DNA of 64,000 bases from Halonatronomonas betaini (lineage in GTDB: Bacteria > Bacillota > Halanaerobiia > Halanaerobiales > Halarsenatibacteraceae): positions 1 to 64,000 of the forward strand of contig NZ_JADPIE010000005.1 in assembly GCF_015666175.1 (NCBI RefSeq). Reading direction: 5' to 3'. This document shows, in pieces, positions 1 to 9,117 of this stretch. The position numbers and the translations under genes are program-made. The notes beneath the pieces were generated by a model that was not told the DNA's origin, did no database searches, and saw only the letters and a program-made list of their open reading frames with translations. Position 1 is the first letter of the stretch. Each line of letters starts with the position of its first letter.

Positions 1-82
1 ATTAATTATTTTAAATAAATCTGTATCTATTATTTAATCTATAGCTTACAAAAAAATTAAGTATTATTGATGAGGATATTAA

Positions 83-865
83 TTATACCAACACTGCTTT
101 GATTGATTTTACAAACGAGTCTGCATTATTTAGCCTGGCTTCTTCAGTCTGGCCGGCCTGAATCTTTTCGATTAAGGCACTGCCGATGATTATGCCATCT
201 GCGTGTCTGGCTGCTTTTTTAGCTTTTTCAGGGCTATCAATACCGAAACCGAGACCGATTGGAAGTTCTCCTGCCTGCTCTCTTACTCTGGTTAAGTATG
301 ATTTCAGGGCAGGGTTTTCTCTGCTGCTATCACCGGTAATCCCTAGATGAGCTATTGAATATAGAAAACCTGATGAACGATCTGCTATCGCTTTAATCCT
401 TGATGTTGCCGTATTTGGGGTCACCAGCCTGATCTGATCAATAGCTGCCTCTTTTAGCTGTTCTGATATTGTTTCATCTTCATCAAATGGAAGATCTGGA
501 ATGATAATACCTGAAATTCCTGCAGCTTTAGCGTCATGGGCAAATCTTTTCTCTCCGAAATTTAAGATTGAATTATAATAGCCCATTAAGATGACTGGAA
601 TTTCTATTTCATCTCTGATCTCTGCAAGCTTTTTGATTAGCTTTTCAAGGGTTATTCCACCTCTGATTGCCCTCTGGGAGGCTGCCTGGATTGTTGGGCC
701 ATCGGCCAGGGGATCGGAGAAAGGAATACCGATCTCCAGGATATCAACACCTGAATCCTGAAGCTGATAGATCATTTTTTCTGTGAAATCAAGGTCTGGA
801 TCACCGCCGCTAATATATGTAATTAGAGGTTTCTTATTCTTAAAGCTCTCTTTAATTCTGCTCAT
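83..865 (-). CDS. trpA: Tryptophan synthase alpha subunit
   Basis: TrpA cleaves indole-3-glycerol phosphate to indole and glyceraldehyde 3-phosphate in the cytoplasmic alpha2beta2 complex. The 260 aa match the usual family length for a TIM barrel. Seen: the catalytic Glu in [10 protein letters not shown], the catalytic Asp in PLADGPTIQ, and the C-terminal phosphate-binding stretch [12 protein letters not shown]. It is the last gene of the trp operon and its start overlaps the end of trpB by 14 bases, so translation is probably coupled. Nothing looks truncated. The 82 bases after the stop are A+T-rich and show no clear terminator. Confidence 0.97.
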   Translation of the reverse strand: MSRIKESFKNKKPLITYISGGDPDLDFTEKMIYQLQDSGVDILEIGIPFSDPLADGPTIQAASQRAIRGGITLEKLIKKLAEIRDEIEIPVILMGYYNSILNFGEKRFAHDAKAAGISGIIIPDLPFDEDETISEQLKEAAIDQIRLVTPNTATSRIKAIADRSSGFLYSIAHLGITGDSSRENPALKSYLTRVREQAGELPIGLGFGIDSPEKAKKAARHADGIIIGSALIEKIQAGQTEEARLNNADSFVKSIKAVLV

Positions 866-2042
866 CTGCTTCTGCCTCCCTGATCTTCTTGAAATTATTG
901 ATATCTTTGTCGCCTCTGCCTGAAAGGTTGACTACAATTGTCTGGTCCTGGCTGAGTTTCGGGGCCAGCTTTTCCAGGTAGGCCAGGGCATGGGAGCTTT
1001 CTAAGGCCGGGATTATGCCCTCTCTCTCTGAGAGTAGCCTGAAGGCCTGGATGGCCTCCTGGTCATCTATATAATCATATCTGACCCTGTTAATTGCCTT
1101 AAGATGGCTATGTTCCGGGCCGACTCCTGGATAATCGAGTCCGGCAGAGATCGAATGGGCTGGAATGACCTGGCCGTCCTGATCCTGGAGAAGATAGGAT
1201 CTACTACCATGGAGGACACCGACTCTGCCCTCTGACAGGGTGGCTGCATGCCTGCCAGTATCTATGCCCTCGCCGGCAGCTTCGATGCCGATAAGATTGA
1301 CATCCTGATCATCAACAAATGGATGGAAGATTCCGATGGCATTGCTGCCGCCACCGACACAGGCCAGGATATAATCTGGAAGCTTTCCTTTTTTATTTAT
1401 AATCTGCTTTTTTGTTTCTTCGCCGATAATCTTCTGGAAATCCCTGACCATTTCTGGATAGGGATAGGGGCCAACGACTGAGCCGATGATATAATGGGTT
1501 GATTCTACATTGCTGACCCAGTCTCTAATCGCCTGATTGGTGGCATCTTTTAAGGTCTTGCTGCCTGTATTGACCGGGATAACCCCGGCCCCTAGCATCT
1601 CCATTTTATAGACATTTAGGGCCTGTCTTTCAATATCTTCAGCTCCCATGTAGATTTCGCAATCTAAATCGAAACGGGCAGCTACTGTTGCTGTGGCGAC
1701 GCCATGCTGGCCTGCTCCTGTTTCAGCTATTATTCTTTCTTTGCCCATCTTTTTGGCCAGGAGAATCTGGCCCAGGGTATTATTGATTTTATGGGCGCCG
1801 GTATGGTTTAGGTCTTCCCTTTTTAAGTAGATTTCTGGCCCCTGGTAATACTCTGTTAGCTTTTCTGCATAATAGAGCGGGGTTGGCCTGCCTGAATAAT
1901 CGGCAAGCAGAGCTTTGTATTCCTCTTTAAAGCTATTGTCTTCTTTGATTGTCTGATAGGTCTGACTTAATTCATCCAGAGCCGGGATTAATGTCTCCGG
2001 GACATAGCGGCCTCCGTATTCTGAAAAGTATTTCTGAGTCAT
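852..2042 (-). CDS. trpB: Tryptophan synthase beta subunit
   Basis: TrpB joins indole and L-serine to make L-tryptophan using PLP. The 396 aa are normal for the classical TrpB1 type that partners TrpA. Seen: the PLP-binding lysine in [10 protein letters not shown] (about residue 87), the phosphate-binding GGGSNAIG loop, the [10 protein letters not shown] region that contacts the alpha subunit in this family, and the C-terminal LSGRGDKD. It lies between trpF (62-base gap) and trpA (14-base overlap). The ATG at 2042 is preceded by an A/G-rich ribosome site (rc of gctcctctcg). Confidence 0.97.
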   Translation of the reverse strand: MTQKYFSEYGGRYVPETLIPALDELSQTYQTIKEDNSFKEEYKALLADYSGRPTPLYYAEKLTEYYQGPEIYLKREDLNHTGAHKINNTLGQILLAKKMGKERIIAETGAGQHGVATATVAARFDLDCEIYMGAEDIERQALNVYKMEMLGAGVIPVNTGSKTLKDATNQAIRDWVSNVESTHYIIGSVVGPYPYPEMVRDFQKIIGEETKKQIINKKGKLPDYILACVGGGSNAIGIFHPFVDDQDVNLIGIEAAGEGIDTGRHAATLSEGRVGVLHGSRSYLLQDQDGQVIPAHSISAGLDYPGVGPEHSHLKAINRVRYDYIDDQEAIQAFRLLSEREGIIPALESSHALAYLEKLAPKLSQDQTIVVNLSGRGDKDINNFKKIREAEADEQN

Positions 2043-2104
2043 GGTTTTTGCTCCTCTCGTCTGATCTCAACTTATTAATTTATTTTCGTCTTATTGTCAT
2101 TATG

Positions 2105-2812
2105 CTAATTGTTAATAGGACTATTGCTGTTCAGGGCATTTCCTGCATTGTAACTTTTGATTATATCGACTGTTTCACGGATCAATTCTGGATCTTTTCT
2201 GCCTGGGGCTGCCTCCAGGCGACTATTTAGATCCACTGCTGCCGGTTGCAGCCTGTCCAGAGCTGCATTGATATTAGCCGGACCGAGGCCACCTGCCAGT
2301 ATATAATTCTGGTTGAGTTCTTTGCTGGCAAGCAGGCTCCAGTCGAAGCTTTTGCCTGTGCCCCCTGTCTGGCTGCCAACTTTTGTGTCAAATAAGAGAT
2401 AGTCGGCCTGACCCTGATATTTAGTGACTTCCTTTAGATCTGACTGATCTGAAATAGAGATTGCCTTAATTGTCTGGAGCGGAATATCCCTGAAAATTGA
2501 AGGGTCTTCACTGCCATGAAACTGGATTGCTGTGAATATCCTGCTGGCAATAATTTCGTCCAATCTGGATTGATCAGGATTGACAACGACGGCCACCCTG
2601 GCGATAAAGGGAGGCAGACTGGCAGTTAATTCTCTGGCCTGGGTTATGCTGACCTGCCTTGGGCTTTCGGCCAGGATGAAGCCCAGGGCATCGACACTGT
2701 TATTAACTGCTGCTTTAATATCCTGATGATTGGTCAGGCCGCAGATTTTAATCTTAGTTGATTGCTGCCTTATTTTAGTTGGTTGCTGACTTATTTCAGT
2801 TGGCTGTTTCAT
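2105..2812 (-). CDS. trpF: Phosphoribosylanthranilate isomerase
   Basis: TrpF isomerises N-(5'-phosphoribosyl)anthranilate to the carboxyphenylamino-deoxyribulose phosphate in tryptophan synthesis. Family landmarks are KICGLT with the catalytic Cys, QFHG, and the phosphate-binding LAGGLGPANI. At 235 aa it is longer than most TrpF because of about 20 extra N-terminal residues before KIKICGLT. These are three imperfect copies of a 7-residue unit (QPTEISQ, QPTKIRQ, QSTKIK). The ATG overlaps the end of trpC by 17 bases. The C-terminal tail, rich in Asn, Ser and Gly, is probably disordered. Confidence 0.95.
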   Translation of the reverse strand: MKQPTEISQQPTKIRQQSTKIKICGLTNHQDIKAAVNNSVDALGFILAESPRQVSITQARELTASLPPFIARVAVVVNPDQSRLDEIIASRIFTAIQFHGSEDPSIFRDIPLQTIKAISISDQSDLKEVTKYQGQADYLLFDTKVGSQTGGTGKSFDWSLLASKELNQNYILAGGLGPANINAALDRLQPAAVDLNSRLEAAPGRKDPELIRETVDIIKSYNAGNALNSNSPINN

Positions 2813-3572
2813 CTAATACTCCTTTCTTTAAGCCCAGTTGATCGATTTTGGCCTCTGGATCGGCTGCCTTCATTAGGGTTTCGCCAATCAGGACGCCATC
2901 AACTGCCAGCTCTTTTAAATAATCTATATCTGCTTTAGTTTTAATTCCGCTTTCAGCTATCAGGTAATAATCATTGCGACGGCCGCTGGACTTTAAGTGA
3001 TTTACAAGTTTTTCTGTTGTTTTAAGATCGACATTGAAGGTTTTAAGATTCCGATTGTTGATGCCGATAATCTTTGCACTGGTATTAAGGACTCGCTCTA
3101 ATTCTTCCAGGTTATGGACTTCTACGATTGCCTCCAGGTTTAGTTCTGAGGCGATGGCCAGAAATTGGTTTAGCTGGTCCTGATCTAAAACTGCTGCAAT
3201 CAAGAGGATTACATCTGCCCCGATAAAGAAGCTCTGATAGATCTGGATTGGATCTATGATGAATTCTTTTCTTAAGACTGGCAGTTCTGTGACCTCTCTG
3301 ACATCTATTAAAACCTGGTTGCTGCCCTGGAAAAATTTCTTGTCTGTCAGGACTGAGATTGCCGAGGCCCCGGCCTTTTGATAGGCTAGTGCCTGACTTT
3401 TAGGCTGGAAGTCTTTCTGGATAAGGCCTTTGCTCGGCGATGCCTTTTTGATCTCGGCTATCAGGCTGAGGCCAGGCTCAGCAAGTCTGGTCTTTAATGA
3501 CCTGTGTTTGCCGGCTTGCTTGAGTTCTGCGACTTCTCTGCTTTTTTCTGCAATAATCTTATCCAGGATCAT
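2796..3572 (-). CDS. trpC: Indole-3-glycerol phosphate synthase
   Basis: TrpC closes the indole ring, converting the TrpF product to indole-3-glycerol phosphate with loss of CO2. The 258 aa form a single-domain TIM barrel. Seen: the IAEIKKASPSKG strand-loop with the catalytic Lys and Glu, EVHNLEELERVL, GINNRNLKTF, and the phosphate-binding AESGI and VLIGETLM. The stop of trpD is directly adjacent (one base upstream) and trpF overlaps downstream. It is a stand-alone enzyme here, not fused to TrpF as in enterobacteria. Confidence 0.96.
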   Translation of the reverse strand: MILDKIIAEKSREVAELKQAGKHRSLKTRLAEPGLSLIAEIKKASPSKGLIQKDFQPKSQALAYQKAGASAISVLTDKKFFQGSNQVLIDVREVTELPVLRKEFIIDPIQIYQSFFIGADVILLIAAVLDQDQLNQFLAIASELNLEAIVEVHNLEELERVLNTSAKIIGINNRNLKTFNVDLKTTEKLVNHLKSSGRRNDYYLIAESGIKTKADIDYLKELAVDGVLIGETLMKAADPEAKIDQLGLKKGVLDETAN

Positions 3573-4592
3573 TTAGACTGCCACCTCGTTGCTGCAGCTG
3601 ATTAGTTCCTGTAGCTTTTTTCTGGCCGAGCCTGAATCGATAAGGCTGGCTGCGTATTCTGCTCCCTCTTTGAGGTCATCAACTTTGCCGGCTATCATAA
3701 ATGCTGCTGCCGAATTGAGGAGTATTACATCTCTTTGAGGCCCAGGCTTTCCCTTTAGGATATCTAAGGTGATCTTCTTATTTTTTTCGACTCCGCCGCC
3801 TAGAATTGCGCTAAGGGGCGCCTTCTTTAGGCCGGCCTCCTCTGGCTGGAAATTATATTCTTTGACCTGGCTGTCCTTTAAATAGAAAGTTTTATTTAAG
3901 CCGGCCAGGGAGAGCTCGTCTATACCGCCGGCTCCATGGACTACCATTGCTGATTTCAGGCCAAGGTTTTTGAGAACATGAACTAATGGCTCGACTAATT
4001 CTTCTTTATAGACCCCGAGGATCTGATAGTCGGTCCTGGCCGGGTTGGTTAATGGGCCCAGGATATTAAAGATTGTTCTTAAGCCTATCTCCTTTCTGGG
4101 GCCAACTGCATGGCGCATGGCCTGGTGAAAGTTTGGGGCAAATAGGAATGAGATGCCAGCCTTTTCGAGACAGCTGGCTGCCTCTTCTGGATTTAGGTCT
4201 ATCCTGACTCCCAGGGCCTCCAGTAGGTCGGCACTGCCGCTTTTAGATGAGACGGAGCGATTGCCATGTTTGGCTACATTTAGGCCACCGGCTGCCATGA
4301 CCAGGGCAGTTGTTGTTGAAATATTAAAGGTGCCCTTGCCATCACCGCCGGTTCCACAGCTATCGATTAAGTTAGTGGCCTCTGTATTAACTGGAGCAGC
4401 TTTAGCTCTCATGACTGAAGCCGCACCGGTGATTTCAGCGATGGTCTCGCCTTTCATTCGCAGGCCGACCAGAAATCCGGCCAGCTGGCTATCTGTTGTC
4501 TCACCTTCCATGATCATATCCATTGCAGATTCCATCTCTTTTAAGGTTAGATTCTCTCTACTGACTACTTTCTCTAAATGTTTATTAAACAC
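3573..4592 (-). CDS. trpD: Anthranilate phosphoribosyltransferase
   Basis: TrpD transfers the phosphoribosyl group of PRPP to anthranilate. Seen: the PRPP-binding DSCGTGGDGKGTFNIST motif, the KHGNRSVSSKSGSADLLEALG loop, and GPLTNPAR. The open frame begins with GTG-ATG at 4601/4598, but AGGAG ends only two bases before that ATG. The GTG at 4592 sits eight bases after AGGAG and gives the usual N-terminus MFNKHLEKV, so I chose it. The gene overlaps trpG upstream and abuts trpC downstream. The glutamine amidotransferase is a separate gene (trpG). Confidence 0.93.
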   Translation of the reverse strand: MFNKHLEKVVSRENLTLKEMESAMDMIMEGETTDSQLAGFLVGLRMKGETIAEITGAASVMRAKAAPVNTEATNLIDSCGTGGDGKGTFNISTTTALVMAAGGLNVAKHGNRSVSSKSGSADLLEALGVRIDLNPEEAASCLEKAGISFLFAPNFHQAMRHAVGPRKEIGLRTIFNILGPLTNPARTDYQILGVYKEELVEPLVHVLKNLGLKSAMVVHGAGGIDELSLAGLNKTFYLKDSQVKEYNFQPEEAGLKKAPLSAILGGGVEKNKKITLDILKGKPGPQRDVILLNSAAAFMIAGKVDDLKEGAEYAASLIDSGSARKKLQELISCSNEVAV

Positions 4593-5229
4593 TGGCATCA
4601 CTCCTGTTGTTGATAGGATTTTTATTATTTTTCTGGTTGATTAGGTTTTTGTCACTTCTGTGATTGATTAAGTTTTCCAGTAATTGCTGGCCTGTTTCTG
4701 TTAGAATTGATTCCGGGTGAAACTGGAGGCCATAGATATTGTAATCTTTATGCTTGATTGCCATGATCTCGCCAGCTCCTGTTTCGGCCAGGATTTTTAG
4801 GTCAGCTGGAAAATTATCTCTATTGATAATTAGGGAATGGTACCTGGTGGCTGTGAAATTATCTGGAATCTTATTAAATAACCTGTCCTGACTAGTCTGG
4901 CTGGCAATTTTGATTTTAGAGATTTTGCCATGGAAAATCCGGGGAGCTTTGATGATCTCACTGCCAAAGACCTCGCCGATACATTGATGGCCAAGGCAGA
5001 TGCCGATGATTGGAATCTCGCCTTTAAACTCTTTGATCAGATCCTTTGAGATACCGGCATCCTCTGGCCTGCCTGGACCTGGTGAGATCAGGATATTATC
5101 TGGCTTTAGTTCCTTTATCTCTTTAATGGTGATGCTGTTATTCCGATAGACTTTTACCTCATCATATCTCTCTAATATATGGACTAAGTTATATGTAAAG
5201 GAGTCAAAATTATCTATTACTAAGATCAA
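4585..5229 (-). CDS. trpG: Anthranilate synthase glutamine amidotransferase subunit
   Basis: TrpG is the class I glutaminase that supplies ammonia to TrpE; in many bacteria it also serves 4-aminobenzoate synthase. Seen: PGPGRPEDAG for the oxyanion hole, the nucleophile Cys in GICLGHQ, and the His-Glu pair in FHPESILTE. A GTG at 5238 extends the frame, but that GTG lies inside the AGGAGGTGGCG ribosome site. The TTG at 5229 is spaced eight bases from GGAGG and gives the canonical start MILVIDNFDSFTYN. It overlaps the trpE end by 20 bases. The C-terminal tail is rich in Asn, Lys and Ser repeats (NLINQKNNKNPINN). Confidence 0.95.
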   Translation of the reverse strand: MILVIDNFDSFTYNLVHILERYDEVKVYRNNSITIKEIKELKPDNILISPGPGRPEDAGISKDLIKEFKGEIPIIGICLGHQCIGEVFGSEIIKAPRIFHGKISKIKIASQTSQDRLFNKIPDNFTATRYHSLIINRDNFPADLKILAETGAGEIMAIKHKDYNIYGLQFHPESILTETGQQLLENLINHRSDKNLINQKNNKNPINNRSDASV

Positions 5230-6742
5230 AATCGCCACCTCCTGTTGCTATCTTCAGGGCTTCAAAGAGGGCCTGGCCTTTATTTAAGGTCTCCTGGTAT
5301 TCTGTGGCCGGGTCAGAATCTGCGACAATGCCAGCTCCTACCTGGAGATTGAGGATTCCATCTTCCAGGGAGAAGGTTCTGATTGTTATGCAGCTATCTA
5401 AGTTGCCATTGAAACTGAGATAGGCAACGGTACCGGCATAGACTCCTCTGGCCTCTTTTTCGATATTATCTATTAGTTCAACTGCTTTAATTTTAGGGGC
5501 TCCTGAGACTGTACCTGCCGGAAAGTTGGCCTTCAGGGCATCCAGGCTATCATAACCTGGTTTTAGTTCTGCCTCCACCTGAGAGACAAGATGCATGACT
5601 CTGGAGAAGTATTCGACCTCCATCAGCTCTGTAACCTCAACTGTTCCTGGAGCTGCTATCCTGCTTAAGTCATTTCGGCCTAGATCTAAAAGCATGGTAT
5701 GTTCGGATCGCTCTTTCTCATCACTTTTAAGATCAGCTGCCAGGTTGAGATCTTCCTTTTTATTGCTGCCCCGGGGTCTGGTACCGGCCAGCGGCCTGGT
5801 CATTACCTGGCGATCCCTGACCCTGACCAGAACTTCAGGGGATGAGCCAATAATCTTTATCTCCGGGAAATTTAAATAAAACGAATATGGCGATGGGTTG
5901 GTCGATCGCAGAGCCCGATAGATATTAAAGGGTGGGATTTGATTTTTGACTGAAAATTTCTGGGAGAGGACGATCTGAAAAATATCGCCTTCTATGATAT
6001 GTTCTTTAGCCCTTTTGACCATTTCCTGGAATTCAACCTGTTCAATATTTGATTTTAAGTTGAACTGGCCTGCATTACCGGTGGCTTCTGGAGATTTAGC
6101 TGGAGAATTGGCTTTTAAGTTTTTGGTATCAGGTACAGGTGAGTCGATCAGGGCTTTAACTCTTTCTATCTCTGATATCCCCTGGCTATAGATCTCTTTC
6201 TTTTCAGTTAAACTCAGGCTTTCACTTACCTTTAGGTTGTTGATGATCTTCACTCTGTTATTGAGGTGGTCACAGGCCACAATAACCTGTGTTTCAACAA
6301 GCAGGCTTAAGGGTTTATCGCCTTTCATTAGCTCTTTTCCTGGTTCTTTATGGTAGATATCTTCCCATTTTTCGATCATCTCATAATTGAAATAGCCGAC
6401 AAAGCCACCAGTAAATGGTGGCAGTTCTTCTCTCTGATAGACTTTAATCTCGGCCAGGTAGTCCTGGAGATATTCAATGAAATCCTGATCTTTAGTTACA
6501 GTACTGCCATTTCTGGTTATTTCGATTGTATCGTTATAATTTCTGTAGATGGCTGCCGGTTCCAGCCCGATAAAGGAATACCGGTCATTCTCGGTACTTT
6601 CTAAAAGATAGCTGTACTCTTTTTGGCCAGATAGTTTCTGATATAAAGAAATCGGGGTTTCAGTATCTGCTATTATTTCCTGATAGATTGGGATTATGTT
6701 GTATTCTTCTGCTAATTCCAGGTATTCTTTAAGTTTAAGCAT
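5210..6742 (-). CDS. trpE: Anthranilate synthase component I
   Basis: TrpE makes anthranilate from chorismate with ammonia from TrpG and is the committed step of the pathway. The 510 aa are full length. Seen: the LLES element (around residue 47), which forms the tryptophan feedback site in this family, the chorismate-binding core with IGSSPEVLVRV, PLAGTRPRG, HLVSQVEAEL and FPAGTVSGAPKIKA. It is the first gene of trpEGDCFBA. The ATG follows AAGGAGG at good spacing, and the SD can pair with an upstream CTCCT (see the leader entries). Confidence 0.97.
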   Translation of the reverse strand: MLKLKEYLELAEEYNIIPIYQEIIADTETPISLYQKLSGQKEYSYLLESTENDRYSFIGLEPAAIYRNYNDTIEITRNGSTVTKDQDFIEYLQDYLAEIKVYQREELPPFTGGFVGYFNYEMIEKWEDIYHKEPGKELMKGDKPLSLLVETQVIVACDHLNNRVKIINNLKVSESLSLTEKKEIYSQGISEIERVKALIDSPVPDTKNLKANSPAKSPEATGNAGQFNLKSNIEQVEFQEMVKRAKEHIIEGDIFQIVLSQKFSVKNQIPPFNIYRALRSTNPSPYSFYLNFPEIKIIGSSPEVLVRVRDRQVMTRPLAGTRPRGSNKKEDLNLAADLKSDEKERSEHTMLLDLGRNDLSRIAAPGTVEVTELMEVEYFSRVMHLVSQVEAELKPGYDSLDALKANFPAGTVSGAPKIKAVELIDNIEKEARGVYAGTVAYLSFNGNLDSCITIRTFSLEDGILNLQVGAGIVADSDPATEYQETLNKGQALFEALKIATGGGDFDLSNR

Positions 6743-6743
6743 C

Positions 6744-6768
6744 TTTGCCTCCTTCTAGAGGAGCCAGG
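6744..6768 (-). promoter_or_regulatory. Possible SD-sequestering hairpin before trpE
   Basis: In the transcript the trpE ribosome site AAGGAGG is preceded by CTCCT, with CTAGA in between, so a five-base-pair helix CTCCT/AGGAG can hide the SD. In Bacillus subtilis, TRAP also controls trpE translation through an SD-blocking hairpin, so this may be the second arm of the same control. The helix is short and could be coincidental. Confidence 0.4.
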
Positions 6769-6781
6769 TTTAGTTTGAAAA

Positions 6782-6816
6782 TAAAAAACGGCCAGGGCTT
6801 TTAATAGCCTGACCGT
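6782..6816 (-). terminator. trp operon attenuator terminator
   Basis: In the minus-strand transcript ACGGTCAGGCT pairs with AGCCCTGGCCGT (one bulged C), followed by TTTTTTAT. It lies about 40 bases before the trpE ATG, inside the leader, so it acts as an attenuator and not as the end of another gene. Its 5' arm (TCAGGCT at 6806-6812) can alternatively pair with AGCCTGG at 6976-6982 inside the triplet array. Confidence 0.92.
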
Positions 6817-6933
6817 AAAGGTTTATAGATATATAGACATAGTAATCCTGTATAATCTTTATAATAAGCAGCTTTAATAATGCCGGTACTGCTCATCCAA
6901 TGATACCAAAATACAGAGTATTACATGCTTTCA

Positions 6934-6993
6934 CTATTGCTCAGCTAGTCTAATTCTAATCTAATCTCTTCTAATCCAGGCTCATCTAATCTA
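6934..6993 (-). promoter_or_regulatory. TRAP (MtrB) binding site in the trp leader
   Basis: Read on the minus strand, the leader contains exactly eleven NAG triplets: TAG, TAG, GAG, TAG, GAG, TAG, TAG, TAG, TAG, GAG, TAG. Their starts are at 6993, 6988, 6983, 6973, 6968, 6963, 6958, 6952, 6947, 6942 and 6936. Spacers are 2 or 3 bases except one of 7 bases between triplets 3 and 4. The tryptophan-activated TRAP 11-mer binds eleven such triplets. The 7-base gap plus triplet 3 holds AGCCTGG, the segment complementary to the terminator 5' arm, so TRAP binding would release the terminator. The mtrB gene itself is not in this window. Confidence 0.92.
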
Positions 6994-7003
6994 ATTTTCA
7001 TTA

Positions 7004-7032
7004 ATTGTATATTATCATTTTACTTTTGTCAA
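7004..7032 (-). promoter_or_regulatory. trp operon promoter
   Basis: TTGACA at 7032-7027 and TACAAT at 7009-7004 are separated by 17 bases, a near-consensus vegetative sigma promoter. The predicted start near 6997 is only a few bases before the first TRAP triplet, giving a leader of about 255 bases to trpE. Confidence 0.85.
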
Positions 7033-7139
7033 GTGAATTACTGAAATTATTTTGTTAAGTATTAACTTGATAAGATTTGTTGGGTTTATTATGCTAATAG
7101 TAAGATAATAATGATCTAATATAGAGGGAGGTTTATTTA

Positions 7140-9077
7140 ATGTCTGAAATTAATAATAATGAGCAGGAAGAGTTTGAACCTGAAGAAAAGCCGGAGAAAC
7201 TGACTGAAAAGAGTATTAATCGCCGTGACTTTATTGCAATGTCAGGTAAGGTTGTTGCCGGTGCTTATCTGGCCACAGCTGGTTTAGACAGTTTATCTGC
7301 CAGTGCTGAAGAGACTAATAGCCTCAATATTATAACCACCACTGATGAGCATCAATATATACTTCCATATAATTATATGGATGATGCCGAGGATCAGGGC
7401 ATTGGCTTATCTAAGGCTTATAGTCTTATCGAGGAAGAAAAGGCTGAACATGAGAATACTATCCTGGTCTCCAATGGCGATGTGATTCAGGGAAGTATTA
7501 TCGGGGATTATGAGTTCAGGATTGATCCGTTAGCTGAAGGCGAGACTCAGACTATTGTTAATATCTTTAATGAATTAGGCTATGAGATGGCTGCAGTCGG
7601 TAACCATGAGGTCCAGGATTATGGACTTGGTTTTTTTGATAGTGCTGTTGCCGGTGCTGATTTTCCATGGCTGGCAGCCAATATGAGAGTTGCTGGCAGC
7701 GATGAGACCTATGTTGATTCTTATAAGATCGTTGAAAAAGAGATCGATGGCGAGACAGTTAGAATTGGCTTTATTGGTTTTATTCCTCCTCCAACAATGC
7801 GCTGGGGGCGCGAGCACTTAGATGGCGAGGTTGAGATAGATGGGATTGCTGAAACTGCTGAAAGAATAGTCCCTGAGGTTAGAGATCAGGCTGATATTGT
7901 AATTGCCCTGGCCCATACCGGTATTGATGATACCAGGGGCGGTAATGAAGGTGTTGATCTGGCCCAGGTTGATGGATTTGACGCATTTATTTTTGGCCAT
8001 GATCACAATTTCCTTCCAGGTGATTATGAGCATATTGAAATGGTCGACAGTGAAATAGGTTTAATTAACGGTGTTCCGGCGGTAATGGCTGGTTCCTGGG
8101 GCCGGGCGATTGGGATTGTTGATCTGGAGCTGATGAAGGAGAATGGCCAGTGGAGACTGGCTGAAGCCGGTGTCAGGTTAAGAGAGATAGACGAGGATAC
8201 TCCTTCCAGCGAAAGGATTGAAGACATGGCAGCCGATATTCATGCTGAAGCCCTTGACTATATTAGAACTCCAATCACTGAAGCTGATGAGCCATTTACA
8301 AGTTTCTTTGCCCGGGTTAAAGATGCCGCTATTACCCAGATAATTAATGAGGCCCAGTTAAATTATGGCCGTAATTTTGTTGAGGCCAACCCTGAATATG
8401 AGGATTACGGGGTTTTAGCTGCCGCTGCCCCATTTAGATTTGGTAGAGAGGGTCCTAGAGATTTCACTCAGGTATCTGATGAGATAAGAATTAGTGATGT
8501 TAATGATATTTATATGTTCCCAAATGAGATCAGGATTGTTGAATTTGATGGGCAGATGGTTTTAGACTGGCTTGAATATACTGCCAGTAACTTTAATCAG
8601 ATTGACCCTGATTCTGATGAGAGGCAGTATTTAATCAATGATAATTTCCCTGGTTACAACTGGGATATAATTGAGGGCATTGAATATGAGATCGATATAA
8701 CTCAGCCTCAGGGTGAAAGAATTGTTAATGCTACCTATGAGGGCGAGCCTCTGAATGAGGACCAGAACTTCCTGGTTGTGACAAATGATCACAGGGCTTC
8801 TGGTGGCGGAGAGTTCCCTCATCTTGAAGGTGAGACAATTATATATTCTACACCGACAACTCACCAGGAGATAATTATTGAGTTTCTTGATGAGCATGAT
8901 CCTGTTGAAGCCAGCAATAACTGGCGGATTGTACCCTTTGACTATCAGGGTGAATTGATTGTCCGGTCACATCCTGAAGGTGCTGAATATATAGAGCAGC
9001 GTAATCTTGGGTTTATCGAGTATCTTGAGACTGACGGGGATGGCTGGGGAATTTATCGGTTCATCTTTGAAGATTAA
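7140..9077 (+). CDS. Tat-exported 5'-nucleotidase / 2',3'-cyclic phosphodiesterase family protein
   Basis: A two-domain metallophosphoesterase, expected to hydrolyse extracytoplasmic nucleotides or related phosphoesters. An acidic N-region is followed by a twin-arginine signal (NRRDF, then a hydrophobic stretch and SASA near residue 55). The calcineurin-like domain (about 60-300) shows TDEH, GDVIQGS, GNHE, ALAHTG and GHDH metal-ligand motifs. The C-terminal 5'-nucleotidase substrate domain (about 370-600) carries FPNEIRIVEFDG and NDHRASGGG. SD AGAGGGAGG is well placed. The gene stands alone and ends at a strong terminator. Exact substrate is not deducible. Confidence 0.9.
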   Translation: MSEINNNEQEEFEPEEKPEKLTEKSINRRDFIAMSGKVVAGAYLATAGLDSLSASAEETNSLNIITTTDEHQYILPYNYMDDAEDQGIGLSKAYSLIEEEKAEHENTILVSNGDVIQGSIIGDYEFRIDPLAEGETQTIVNIFNELGYEMAAVGNHEVQDYGLGFFDSAVAGADFPWLAANMRVAGSDETYVDSYKIVEKEIDGETVRIGFIGFIPPPTMRWGREHLDGEVEIDGIAETAERIVPEVRDQADIVIALAHTGIDDTRGGNEGVDLAQVDGFDAFIFGHDHNFLPGDYEHIEMVDSEIGLINGVPAVMAGSWGRAIGIVDLELMKENGQWRLAEAGVRLREIDEDTPSSERIEDMAADIHAEALDYIRTPITEADEPFTSFFARVKDAAITQIINEAQLNYGRNFVEANPEYEDYGVLAAAAPFRFGREGPRDFTQVSDEIRISDVNDIYMFPNEIRIVEFDGQMVLDWLEYTASNFNQIDPDSDERQYLINDNFPGYNWDIIEGIEYEIDITQPQGERIVNATYEGEPLNEDQNFLVVTNDHRASGGGEFPHLEGETIIYSTPTTHQEIIIEFLDEHDPVEASNNWRIVPFDYQGELIVRSHPEGAEYIEQRNLGFIEYLETDGDGWGIYRFIFED

Positions 9078-9117
9078 TGGTAATTTTCAAGGTATATAGA
9101 AATAGTGAGTTATTGCA

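Noticed and set aside
6743-7003. T-box or Trp-codon leader peptide as trp attenuator
   Set aside because: No T-box sequence (AGGGTGG-type) and no Trp-rich leader peptide are visible; the eleven NAG triplets explain the leader better.
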